Part shown: positions 41,644-48,731 of the stretch, piece after piece
Layout of the letters: every line of letters starts with the position of its first letter
Position numbering within the stretch: the first letter of the stretch is position 1
Virus record (IMG/VR): IMGVR_UViG_3300044998_001404
Location: 1 to 50,949 of that record
DNA: 50,949 bases
Reading direction: 5' to 3' (one strand)
Source: a virus
Notes under the pieces: model-generated
The model's database searches: none
The model's input: the letters and a program-made list of their open reading frames with translations, nothing else
Told to the model about the DNA's origin: nothing
Translations under genes and position numbers: made by a program

Positions 41644-42462
41644 TCAGTGATGGATGGCGGCGTTGTCGCCAGCGCATTTGCGAATGAGCTTCAAAAGGTT
41701 CGGCTCCTCGACGAGGTCGAGTCGACCGGAGCGGTCTTTGGCGGGATAGCCCCAGGGATTGAGCGTCTGGCAGACGAAGGCGCGGTAAAGCTCGCCCTCG
41801 TCGGTCTTGAGTTCGGCCAGCGTCACGACTTCATCGACGATGCCGGGCAGTTCCAGCGCGGTCTTCGAGCCCTCGATCTGCGGCACGAAGACCCTGCGGT
41901 TGAAATCGTCCAGGCGCTCGTCGAGGATGGCGACGAAGATGACGTTCTTGTCCCGCGCGTGCTGTAGATGGGTCAGTGCGGCGATCATCTCGGTGCCGAG
42001 CAGCCCGTAGGCGCCCCGGGTGTCGGGCTTGCCGGTGCGGTCGGAGAATGCCTGTGGCTGCGCCTTGGCCCAGGTCAGGGCGAGGCGCGAGAGCACGGTG
42101 ATCGAGTCGACGAAGTAGGTGTCGTACTTCGCCAGCCGGGCCGGGTCGCCGTAGCCTTCGCAGACGTGCCGGTAATGCGCCTCGGAAAATGGCGCGTCCG
42201 CAGGCAACGCCGGGTTCGGACCGGCGAGAAACACCACGAGGTCACGGAATTCCGGCCAGGTGGCTGGCCGGACGCAGTCGCCGCGCCAGGCCTTGACGGC
42301 CAAGTCGCCCGCCTCGAGATCGACGAACAGGGTCGAGGCCTCGGGCAAGGTCTTGAGCTGGCTGGTCTTGCCGATACCACTCTTGCCGAGCAGGGCGAGC
42401 TTGGCGCCGCTCTTTTGCGCGAACCGTTCGTCGGCGGTGATGATGCGAAGAGGCTTGTCCAT
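41644..42462 (-). CDS. RecA-like ATPase (Sak4-type single-strand annealing/recombinase)
   Basis: A 272-aa P-loop ATPase with Walker A GKSGIGKTSQ (26-35), an FVDLEAGD segment (46-53) and Walker B YFVDS (116-120). The pattern and length match Sak4-like phage recombinases with a truncated RecA core, which pair with a single-strand-binding protein and exonuclease, as found here. Likely role: replication-linked recombination. Confidence 0.85.
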   Translation of the reverse strand: MDKPLRIITADERFAQKSGAKLALLGKSGIGKTSQLKTLPEASTLFVDLEAGDLAVKAWRGDCVRPATWPEFRDLVVFLAGPNPALPADAPFSEAHYRHVCEGYGDPARLAKYDTYFVDSITVLSRLALTWAKAQPQAFSDRTGKPDTRGAYGLLGTEMIAALTHLQHARDKNVIFVAILDERLDDFNRRVFVPQIEGSKTALELPGIVDEVVTLAELKTDEGELYRAFVCQTLNPWGYPAKDRSGRLDLVEEPNLLKLIRKCAGDNAAIHH

Positions 42463-43220
42463 CACGCTGCCTCCCGAATATGGTCGACGACGGCGGGATT
42501 CCAGAGAATCTGGTAGCCGGAATGACCGTTGCGCGAGTACGGCAGGGCCTCGGCCCAGGCTTCGCCGGCCTCGGTCAGTTCCCACTCGTCGCGATCATTG
42601 CGAAACTGCAGGCCGTGGTCTGCCAGGAGCCGGTTGGTACCCTTGGCGGAACGGCCCAGCAGCTTGCCGAGTTGGGTGGCATTGAGCGAGCAGATCGGAT
42701 CGGCGGCGGCGGGAAGGGTGCGACGCAGCGTCTCGACGGTGAGGCCGGTGTTTTCCTCGATGCAGGTCAGCGTCGCGGCCATCGCGATGCCGGTTTTGAC
42801 GCCGGGCACCTTGGCGATAGCTTCGCCGATCAGCAGGATGGCGCTCACCCGATCCTGTGTTGGCGCAGGCAGGACGGCCGCCGCGTTGGGGATGGTGTAA
42901 CTACCCGTCTTGCGGATCGAGGGCAGAACGTCCTCGAACACCCAGCGCTCGAACCGCTCGGCAGCCGGAAGCTTGCTGTTTACGACCAGCCGGAACAGGT
43001 CGGGCTCGGAAATGATGCGGGTTTCCTGTTGACGCCCCAGGCTGTCGACGATGGGGTGGCGTTTCACCACCCCACGGCAGTGCTGCTTCAGCGCATTGAC
43101 CGTATCAGCATAGCCGAGTACGGCGGCGACATCCTTGCCGACGAACCACACCTCACCGTTGTCATCGACTACGGTGCGAACGGCATGGTCATCGAACTGA
43201 AAAGGAATGATCGCACCCAT
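42462..43220 (-). CDS. BRO-N domain protein, antirepressor-like
   Basis: This 252-aa protein carries a BRO-N domain at the start (FQFDDHAVRTVVDDNGEVWFVGKDVAAVLGYADTVNALKQHC, residues about 7-48, to ERWVFEDVLPSIRKTGSY), found in phage antirepressors and related DNA-binding proteins. The C-terminal half (DPICSLNATQLGKLLGRSAKGTNRLLADHGLQFRN) is a second helix-turn-helix. The ATG at 43218-43220 is favoured by GGAGGA 6 nt upstream; an earlier ATG at 43226 is too close. It may control the early-to-lytic switch. Confidence 0.8.
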   Translation of the reverse strand: MGAIIPFQFDDHAVRTVVDDNGEVWFVGKDVAAVLGYADTVNALKQHCRGVVKRHPIVDSLGRQQETRIISEPDLFRLVVNSKLPAAERFERWVFEDVLPSIRKTGSYTIPNAAAVLPAPTQDRVSAILLIGEAIAKVPGVKTGIAMAATLTCIEENTGLTVETLRRTLPAAADPICSLNATQLGKLLGRSAKGTNRLLADHGLQFRNDRDEWELTEAGEAWAEALPYSRNGHSGYQILWNPAVVDHIREAA

Positions 43221-43222
43221 GG

Positions 43223-43699
43223 TCATTCCTCCGCATCGATCGAGAGAGTGAAGGACGGCTTGCCAGCCTCGACAGTGCGAGCGGCGGCAAACTGCTCCCG
43301 CAAAGCCGGCGGCCAACTGGTGTAGCGGGATTCGGGAACCGAGAACTTGACATCGAAGTAGTGCTCGACCTTGTCGCCGGAAGCCCCGATGCGCGCAGCG
43401 ATCTCGCGAGCCATGTCCTGGTTCCAGGTAGTTTTCTTCGGTAACTCGAATTTGATGCGCAGCGGGCCGTCGCTGATGTGGGCGGTGCCGAAGTCGCGTC
43501 CGGATTCACGCAGTGCGGCGCGAGCCTGTTCGCCATAGCACTGATCCAGCGCGGCATCGAACTTGGCTCGGGCCTTCTTCAGCCAGTCGAGTGCATCGTC
43601 GAGGTTCTTGTCGACCTCGCGCTTCTGCTCCGGTGGCAACGCAGCCAATTGGCTCACGGACATCTCGGCGATGTCGGCGGGGAAGATGGTGAGATTCAC
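43223..43699 (-). CDS. Conserved early protein, unknown
   Basis: A 158-aa protein with a helical N-terminal half (AALPPEQKREVDKNLDDALDWLKKARAKFDAALDQCYGEQARAALRESGRDFGTAHI) and a beta-like end (LRIKFELPKKTTWNQDMAREIAARIGAS, EHYFDVKFSVPESRYTSWPPALREQFAAARTVEAGKPSF). The pattern resembles phage proteins near the start of early operons. I cannot name the family. It overlaps the HTH gene by 4 nt. Confidence 0.7.
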   Translation of the reverse strand: MNLTIFPADIAEMSVSQLAALPPEQKREVDKNLDDALDWLKKARAKFDAALDQCYGEQARAALRESGRDFGTAHISDGPLRIKFELPKKTTWNQDMAREIAARIGASGDKVEHYFDVKFSVPESRYTSWPPALREQFAAARTVEAGKPSFTLSIDAEE

Positions 43700-43908
43700 G
43701 CCACACCCCCTGCCATCACACGCGACGACGTACTGCTGTGCAGACTCCTCGCCTCGTACTCCTCGATGTCCTCGACGCGGTAGAGGACGCGGCCCTGTAA
43801 TTTCAGGTACACCGGCCCGATACCGGCGGATCGCCAGCGCTCCAGCGTGGCCTCCGCGACATTCCAGCGCTCAGCCAGTTGGCGCTGATTCAGGTGTTTG
43901 ACACTCAC
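43696..43908 (-). CDS. Small helix-turn-helix protein (HTH_17/excisionase-like)
   Basis: A 70-aa protein built almost entirely of one winged-helix domain (LNQRQLAERWNVAEATLERWRSAGIGPVYLKLQGRVLYRVEDIEEYEARSL). It matches the N-terminal domain of the protein at 1-474. Starting at GTG (43906-43908) after a strong AAGGAG, it is the first gene of the early operon. Its start codon lies in one arm of a 9-bp inverted repeat. Likely a directionality factor or early regulator. Confidence 0.8.
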   Translation of the reverse strand: MSVKHLNQRQLAERWNVAEATLERWRSAGIGPVYLKLQGRVLYRVEDIEEYEARSLHSSTSSRVMAGGVA

Positions 43909-43945
43909 GTTGATCTCCTTTCAGGTGATTGCGAAAACGTGAGTG
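43902..43945 (-). promoter_or_regulatory. Inverted repeat enclosing the ribosome site of the first early gene
   Basis: CACTCACGT (43902-43910) and ACGTGAGTG (43937-43945) are perfectly complementary 9-nt arms with a 26-nt loop. On the minus-strand mRNA, the GTG start codon falls in the 3' arm and the AAGGAG ribosome site in the loop. It may therefore control translation, or be a protein-binding palindrome. Confidence 0.55.
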
Positions 43946-43954
43946 CAGTTTGGG

Positions 43955-44004
43955 ATTCAGGGGGTGGGCAGACCGGTGGGCAAGGTGGACGGAATGGGTG
44001 GGCA
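43955..44004 (-). promoter_or_regulatory. Early promoter with three GTGGGCA operator-like repeats
   Basis: On the minus strand TTGCCC (43978-43983) is followed after 17 nt by CTGAAT (43955-43960), a weak but plausible promoter for the early operon. GTGGGCA occurs on the plus strand at 43964-43970, 43976-43982 and 43998-44004, in and around it. Repeats overlapping a promoter are typical of repressor binding. Confidence 0.5.
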
Positions 44005-44040
44005 GATCAGGCAATTGCAGCCTGTGCCGGCATTCGGGTG

Positions 44041-44067
44041 AAAAAACGCCTGCAGTGGGCGCAGGCG
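44041..44067 (-). terminator. Rho-independent terminator after the recombinase cassette
   Basis: CGCCTGC (44047-44053) pairs with GCAGGCG (44061-44067) around a 7-nt loop, and the minus strand continues with TTTTTT (44041-44046). It isolates the recombinase cassette transcript from the early promoter downstream. Confidence 0.85.
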
Positions 44068-44112
44068 GTCAGGTGAGGGGCAGGAGGCGGGGCGGGCCTG
44101 TTTCTGCCGCGA

Positions 44113-44580
44113 TCAGGCCAGCGGCCGAAACCCCAGCAACCGTCGCTGCTCATCCCAGTCCACAGGCATCTCGGCCTGCCGGCCCCGGATCGCGTGAAGA
44201 TTGAGGTGGCGCGGTTGCCTGCCATCCAGAATGGCCTGCACGATGTCGGGTGCGAGGCGCGTGAGCCGCAATACCTCGGCGACCCAGCCGGGCTCCAGCT
44301 TCAGTTGCCGCGCCAGTTCCGTGGCATTGGCGACCTCGCCGCTGTCGAGCAGCTTTTGCCAGTAGAAAGCCTTGCCGATCGTGCGAATCATGGGCAAGTC
44401 GAAGGATGAGCGGACCTTGGCATCCTCCTGGCCGGGCGGCGCAATCAGCAGTTTGCGGGTGTGCCGACGCTTGATGGTCAAGGGGACGAAGGTGACGGCC
44501 TGGCCCGAGCTTTGGTATTCCCGCGAAGATCCCGCCACCGATATCTCGATCTTGCAACGTTGCTGGGTTGATTGTCTCAT
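44113..44580 (-). CDS. Helix-turn-helix accessory protein of the recombinase cassette
   Basis: This 155-aa protein has a helix-turn-helix of ParB type (LDSGEVANATELARQLKLEPGWVAEVLRLTRLAPDIVQAILDGRQPRHLNL, about residues 85-135) after a basic N-terminal part (ISVAGSSREYQSSGQAVTFVPLTIKRRHTRKLL). Its start overlaps the recombinase stop (ATGA). Proteins like it are regularly found directly downstream of recombinase/DUF2924 pairs, probably as DNA-binding partners. Confidence 0.75.
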   Translation of the reverse strand: MRQSTQQRCKIEISVAGSSREYQSSGQAVTFVPLTIKRRHTRKLLIAPPGQEDAKVRSSFDLPMIRTIGKAFYWQKLLDSGEVANATELARQLKLEPGWVAEVLRLTRLAPDIVQAILDGRQPRHLNLHAIRGRQAEMPVDWDEQRRLLGFRPLA

Positions 44581-46025
44581 GCCATCACCTCCTCGCCCTG
44601 ACCGAGGTGCCCCAAGGTAGGCGCCTCCTTCTGCTCCACAACAAAGGGGTGCTGGGCCAGTTCGCGCCGGAACCGGTGCCACCCGTCTTCCCGCCAAACG
44701 ATGTCGAGACCATCTGGGTGCAGTTGCACACGCTCGATCAGCAGCCGCATGATGCGGTGCTGTTCCACCGGGAACATCTGCGCCCAGATGTCGCCGATCC
44801 GGCGCATGGCCACCACGATCATGGCTTCATCGAGATCGGGTTGCTCCTGCATGGCCAGCACTTCGCGCCACACGCCGATGATCATTTCGGGCTCCTGCAA
44901 TACGCGCAGGACCTGCGTCAGCACGGCTGATTCGATTTCAGCGGCTGGCATGGGTCCCATGCTGCGCTGGCCGGGGATGCGTGATGCACCGGCAGCCTGT
45001 CGCTTTTCCAGGTAAGAAACGTAGTAGTGGTAACGCTTGCCGTTCTTCTTCTGCGTGTAGGTCGGCAACATGCGCTGACCGTCAGGGGCGTACAGGAATC
45101 CCGCCAGCAGCGCCGGGGTCGCGTTGTACCGGTCTCGCGTCATGCTGCGCTTGCGTTGTGCAATGATCGCCTCGACCGCCTCCCATTGCGCCGTCGAAAT
45201 GATGGGCGGGTGTTGGCCTTTGAAGACCTCACCCTTGTGCGTGATTTCGCCCAGGTACAGGCGGTTGCGCAGCAGCTTGAACAGGTACTGCTGGTCGATG
45301 ATCCGACCGTGATGGAACTTTCCGGTCTGGGTTTCCCAGGACTTGGTGGTGTGGCCTTCCACCTGGAGCTCGCGCACCAGACGCGCCGCCGATCCATGCT
45401 CGGCGTAACGCATGAAAATGTCGCGCACCAGCGCCGCTTCCCTTTCGTTGACGACGAGCTTGCGATCCTTGACGTCATAACCCAAGGGCGGCACGCCGCC
45501 CATCCACATGCCCTTGGCCTTGCTGGCGGCAATCTTGTCGCGGATGCGTTCACCCGTGACTTCCCGTTCGAACTGGGCGAAGGACAGCAGAATGTTGAGC
45601 GTCAGGCGCCCCATGGAGGTGGTGGTATTGAACTGCTGAGTTACGGACACGAACGAGACCCCGTGCCGATCAAAGACTTCCACCAGTCTCGCGAAGTCCG
45701 GCAGGCTGCGCGTGAGGCGGTCGATCTTGTAGACTACGACGATGTCGATCTTTCCTTCCTCGATGTCGGCCATCAATCGGCGCAGCGCCGGCCGCTCCAT
45801 ATTGCCACCGGAAAAGCCGCCATCGTCATAACCATCGGCCACAGCGATCCAGCCTTCATGGCGCTGGCTGGCAATGTAGGCAAGCCCCGCATCACGCTGC
45901 GCCTCCAGGCTGTTGTATTCCATGTCCATGCCTTCATCGGTGGACTTGCGGGTGTAGACCGCACAGCGCTGCTTGGGGGTAGTAGCAGGCATTTGCGTGT
46001 TGGAGTATGGGACTGGCCCTCTCAT
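44577..46025 (-). CDS. Large serine recombinase
   Basis: A 482-aa serine site-specific recombinase. The catalytic region is RCAVYTRKSTDEG with Ser28, followed by YDDGGFSGGNMERPALRRLM and KIDRLTRS with R103/R106, then a recombinase domain (GVPPLGYDVKDRKLVVNEREAALVRDIF) and a C-terminal region. The zinc-ribbon stretch usually carrying paired cysteines reads LLAGFLYAPDGQRMLP here, without cysteines. It probably catalyses integration and, with a partner, excision. It overlaps DUF2924 and the HTH gene by 4 nt on each side. Confidence 0.9.
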   Translation of the reverse strand: MRGPVPYSNTQMPATTPKQRCAVYTRKSTDEGMDMEYNSLEAQRDAGLAYIASQRHEGWIAVADGYDDGGFSGGNMERPALRRLMADIEEGKIDIVVVYKIDRLTRSLPDFARLVEVFDRHGVSFVSVTQQFNTTTSMGRLTLNILLSFAQFEREVTGERIRDKIAASKAKGMWMGGVPPLGYDVKDRKLVVNEREAALVRDIFMRYAEHGSAARLVRELQVEGHTTKSWETQTGKFHHGRIIDQQYLFKLLRNRLYLGEITHKGEVFKGQHPPIISTAQWEAVEAIIAQRKRSMTRDRYNATPALLAGFLYAPDGQRMLPTYTQKKNGKRYHYYVSYLEKRQAAGASRIPGQRSMGPMPAAEIESAVLTQVLRVLQEPEMIIGVWREVLAMQEQPDLDEAMIVVAMRRIGDIWAQMFPVEQHRIMRLLIERVQLHPDGLDIVWREDGWHRFRRELAQHPFVVEQKEAPTLGHLGQGEEVMA

Positions 46026-46492
46026 GCCAATGCCCCCTGACGCTTGGGCGCGGGTTGGCGCAGTCCGAAGAATGCCGGTCCCGACCAGGGAGTGCCAGTG
46101 ATGGCCTTGGCCACGCCGGACAAGCTCTTGTAGGTGCGGGTCTGGTATTCGAAACGCCCGTCGTCCAGGACTTTGACCTGATGGGGGATGCCGTTGTACT
46201 CGCGGATCAGGGTAGTGCCCGGCGCCAGCTGGTTTTCTGCTCGGCGCTTCTGGTTGGGTACCTCGCCGGTCTCACCGATTTTTTCCAGGCGGCGCTTGAG
46301 CGATTGCGACATCGCGCCAAAAGCCTCCTCCTGGATCTTGTACGCCAGCCGACTTTCAAGCCAGGTACGGTGGTGGTGGCCGGGGCGACGATCAAAGTAC
46401 TGATCCCAGAGCGCCCAGAGGTTTTCCATCGGCAGGCAGGGCAATTGCGCGAGGCGCGCGGCGACGGCCTCTTTGCTCGCGTGTGTCGTCAT
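46022..46492 (-). CDS. DUF2924 protein
   Basis: A 156-aa protein matching DUF2924 (ALWDQYFDRRPGHHHRTWLESRLAYKIQEEAFG, PGTTLIREYNGIPHQVKVLDDGRFEYQTRTYKSLSGVAKAITGTPWSGPAFFGL). DUF2924 is regularly encoded next to serine recombinases of prophages and is likely an accessory factor for the integration reaction. It overlaps the recombinase start (ATGA). Confidence 0.9.
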   Translation of the reverse strand: MTTHASKEAVAARLAQLPCLPMENLWALWDQYFDRRPGHHHRTWLESRLAYKIQEEAFGAMSQSLKRRLEKIGETGEVPNQKRRAENQLAPGTTLIREYNGIPHQVKVLDDGRFEYQTRTYKSLSGVAKAITGTPWSGPAFFGLRQPAPKRQGALA

Positions 46493-46725
46493 ACGGAAAC
46501 TCCTTCTTGTTGAGACGGGTTCGCATGAACGCGCTGGTGGCCAGTAAAGCCAAGCGGAATGTCGCCCAGCGTGGCGTCATGCTGACATTGGCTTGCTACA
46601 GGTGACCCTGTGCGTGCCCGGAGAATGCCGGCGGCGAGCAACTGCGCAATTTCCTGACAAGGGGATCGGCCAAGCTCACGGGTATCGCGGCTGGCGGATT
46701 TGGAGTGATGTTCGAGATGTGACAT
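46489..46725 (-). CDS. Small protein upstream of DUF2924
   Basis: A 78-aa protein (HHSKSASRDTRELGRSPCQEIAQLLAAGILRARTG, then ATLGDIPLGFTGHQRVHANPSQQEGVSV). It overlaps DUF2924 by 4 nt, which is the main support for it; no ribosome site of note is present and no family is recognised. It may be the first gene of the recombinase cassette. Confidence 0.5.
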   Translation of the reverse strand: MSHLEHHSKSASRDTRELGRSPCQEIAQLLAAGILRARTGSPVASQCQHDATLGDIPLGFTGHQRVHANPSQQEGVSV

Positions 46726-46819
46726 GGCAGGCTTTCGTGATGAAAAACTGCCACCATTTCACCGGCAGGTCGCCGGAATTCCGAGCAGGGAATTGCGGAC
46801 GAATGCGGGTAATCGCCAA

Positions 46820-47146
46820 TCAGAGGCCGGTAGCCACGAAATAGCTCGCCGCAGTGGTCAGCATGCCAACGCCCAAAAGCGCAAAACCCAAGATCAAAAG
46901 GACGAAGCCAAGTTTACTTTCGATGTCGAGCAGATGTTTGGTTACGCCGCCAACGATAGGGTCGCTTTGCCGTTGATTGGCAGCGATCCTGGCCAACTGA
47001 TCGATAGACTGTTCGTGGGCCACCAGGCAGTAAACAACCCACTTAAGGATTGCCTTTACCCGCCATGCCAACAAGATGGAACCAATGCCAGTAGTGAGTG
47101 GGCCTAAAACCTTCAGCAACGTGTGAATATCAGCGGGTAATTGCAT
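46820..47146 (-). CDS. Small two-helix membrane protein
   Basis: A 108-aa protein with two predicted membrane segments (LLKVLGPLTTGIGSILLAWRV near 10-30; LGFVLLILGFALLGVGMLTTAASYFVA near 80-106) and a charged middle (VAHEQSIDQLARIAANQRQSD). The ATG at 47146 has GGAG 8 nt upstream. It lies between the recombinase cassette and the switch genes; it might be a superinfection-exclusion protein, but this is a guess from size and location. Confidence 0.65.
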   Translation of the reverse strand: MQLPADIHTLLKVLGPLTTGIGSILLAWRVKAILKWVVYCLVAHEQSIDQLARIAANQRQSDPIVGGVTKHLLDIESKLGFVLLILGFALLGVGMLTTAASYFVATGL

Positions 47147-47187
47147 ACACAGGTCTCCAAAAAAACACCGTCGGAATTGCCGTGCCG

Positions 47188-48141
47188 TCAGCGCACTGGC
47201 GGCTGACCGTTGCGCACGAAACGATCGAAGGTGTTTTCAAGACCATCGTCGTCATCTATCTTGTCGCGCTCCCAGGGCTTGACCTCGGGCGGTAGGACCA
47301 GCAGCGTCATCGTTTGACGGTAGAAATCAGACGCGATGCGCATCTCCCGCGCCACCATGCCCTCGGGCTCGTGCGGAAACCAGATGCTCGCATCGATCGG
47401 CGTGCCCAGCCGATCGACGTTGGTGTCCGTGCCCAAACGTGTGGCACTCCTGGCAGGCAGTGGCCGTCGGTGACCGTTGGCCAGCCGTTTGTTCAGATGC
47501 ATGGAGAGCCACTTGCCCGACTCACTGCCGCAAGCCCACTGAACGATCCCGTTCTGCGACATGACCAGCACCGCACGCTGTGGTGTGAGCTCCAGCCACT
47601 TGAGAATGGCTGACGTCATGGACACGCCATACCGATCCGCACACGCGCCGAGCACGTCCAGATCGATGGTCGCCCCCTGGATCTGCCGACGGTAATCATC
47701 CGCAGGCATCAGCAGGTAGGACGCAAAGGTGTTCGCCTCGAACTCAATCTTCCGCTCGTCGCTGTCCCATTGGGTGGTGTCCACCTCGCTGCAGTTGAAA
47801 GACGTCTGCAGATGGCGATGCACCAGGTAATGCCCCAACTCGTGTGCCAGCGTGAAGCGGATTCGCCCGGGCGAGCTGATCGCCTGGTTGTAGATGATCG
47901 CCCAGTTGCCCTTGCCGGGCTCATCGGCATTCAGGTTGAACAGCGCCCCTTCGAGCTCCGGATCCATCGCCTCGCCCCGAATGCTGATCGGCTCGCCGGT
48001 CTGGAACGTGCCCGGCACTTCCCGAATCAGCGCTTCCACATCGACCGGGAAACGGTCGCCACCGTGAACGGCGTGAAACTGATCCAAGAGCTTGTTCAGC
48101 CGGTTGGCCCAAGGCGCCGGCTTGTTGGGCGGCGCACTCAT
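47188..48141 (-). CDS. ImmA/IrrE-type metalloprotease
   Basis: A 317-aa protein of the ImmA/IrrE (DUF955) family. The zinc site is HELGH at 100-104 (TLAHELGHYLVH) with E133/E135 in KIEFEANTFASYLLMP. In the ImmR/ImmA pair such enzymes cleave the repressor after DNA damage to trigger excision. It follows the XRE repressor gene and overlaps it by 4 nt (ATGA). The C-terminal third (LGTPIDASIWFPHEPEGMVAREMRIASDFYRQTMTLLVL) is probably a regulatory domain. Confidence 0.85.
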   Translation of the reverse strand: MSAPPNKPAPWANRLNKLLDQFHAVHGGDRFPVDVEALIREVPGTFQTGEPISIRGEAMDPELEGALFNLNADEPGKGNWAIIYNQAISSPGRIRFTLAHELGHYLVHRHLQTSFNCSEVDTTQWDSDERKIEFEANTFASYLLMPADDYRRQIQGATIDLDVLGACADRYGVSMTSAILKWLELTPQRAVLVMSQNGIVQWACGSESGKWLSMHLNKRLANGHRRPLPARSATRLGTDTNVDRLGTPIDASIWFPHEPEGMVAREMRIASDFYRQTMTLLVLPPEVKPWERDKIDDDDGLENTFDRFVRNGQPPVR

Positions 48142-48464
48142 CCTTGGGTTTTCTTCAGCGTCTTGAGGATCTCGAGGAGCTGATGCTTGGTCTCGGGTTT
48201 GAGCGTCTTGTAGTTGCGGAAGAACGCCTTGTCGAAGGCATCCTCGGGCTGGTCGGCCTGTTCGTTGTGCGCCAGAAACTCGGGCGTGACGTTCAGGACG
48301 GCGGCGATGCTGGCCAGTTTTTCCATGGTGGGGTTGGCGTCGTCGTTATTTTCCAACTCCCACAGATAGCTCTTGCTCATGCCGGCTGCGGCGGCCAGTG
48401 CGTCGAGACTCAACTTCTGCTCACGGCGCAGCCTGCGAATTTTGTCACCCAATGGGGTTGCCAC
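48138..48464 (-). CDS. XRE-family repressor
   Basis: A 108-aa protein with a Cro/CI helix-turn-helix (KIRRLRREQKLSLDALAAAAGMSKSYLWELENNDDANPTMEKLASIAAVLNVT, residues 8-62) and a short helical tail (DKAFFRNYKTLKPETKHQLLEILKTLKK). It starts at GTG with AGGAG 7 nt upstream. It probably represses lytic genes and is destroyed by the adjoining ImmA-like protease. It is divergent from the gene at 48732 across a promoter region. Confidence 0.85.
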   Translation of the reverse strand: MATPLGDKIRRLRREQKLSLDALAAAAGMSKSYLWELENNDDANPTMEKLASIAAVLNVTPEFLAHNEQADQPEDAFDKAFFRNYKTLKPETKHQLLEILKTLKKTQG

Positions 48465-48731
48465 GGTTTCTCCTGTGTTCTCTCAGCTCCGCTCATGCAG
48501 CGGATCAGGTAGCGTTTTCCACAGATCGAGATGTTACGTTATTTCGAACGAATCCGCACCGGCTTGACAACACAATCATCCACCGTTAAATTCCATCAAA
48601 CACCCGATATAGCGAACAAAACAATTTTGCTTTGTTGTGCGATACGGTGCTGAGAACAGTGTAACCAACCCAGGCCTCTCGCGCACACAAGAAGTCATCG
48701 GCACGGCGGCCCAGCAAACAGGAAAAACAAG
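48465..48731. promoter_or_regulatory. Divergent promoter region of the switch
   Basis: No gene fits this 267-nt gap. On the plus strand TTGACA (48564-48569) is followed after 17 nt by TAAATT (48587-48592), a plausible promoter for the downstream unknown genes. A near-palindrome from ACAAA (48616-48620) to TTTGT (48631-48635), matching at 16 of 20 positions, may be an operator. The plus-strand start at 48732 is preceded by an AGGAAA ribosome site. No firm minus-strand promoter could be picked out. Confidence 0.5.

Larger units (their letters stand above)
6047..48464. mobile_element. Prophage (lambda-like siphovirus module order), limits approximate
   Basis: Lysis, tail, head, packaging, replication/recombination, integration and immunity modules occur in a continuous block. 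The order terminase, gpW, portal, protease/scaffold, decoration, capsid, tail tube, tail chaperones, tape measure, tail tip, lysis follows the lambda plan. The restriction and toxin genes on the left and the gene pair on the right may be cargo inside the true limits. No direct-repeat attachment cores could be identified by eye, as expected for a serine recombinase with short cores. Confidence 0.8.
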
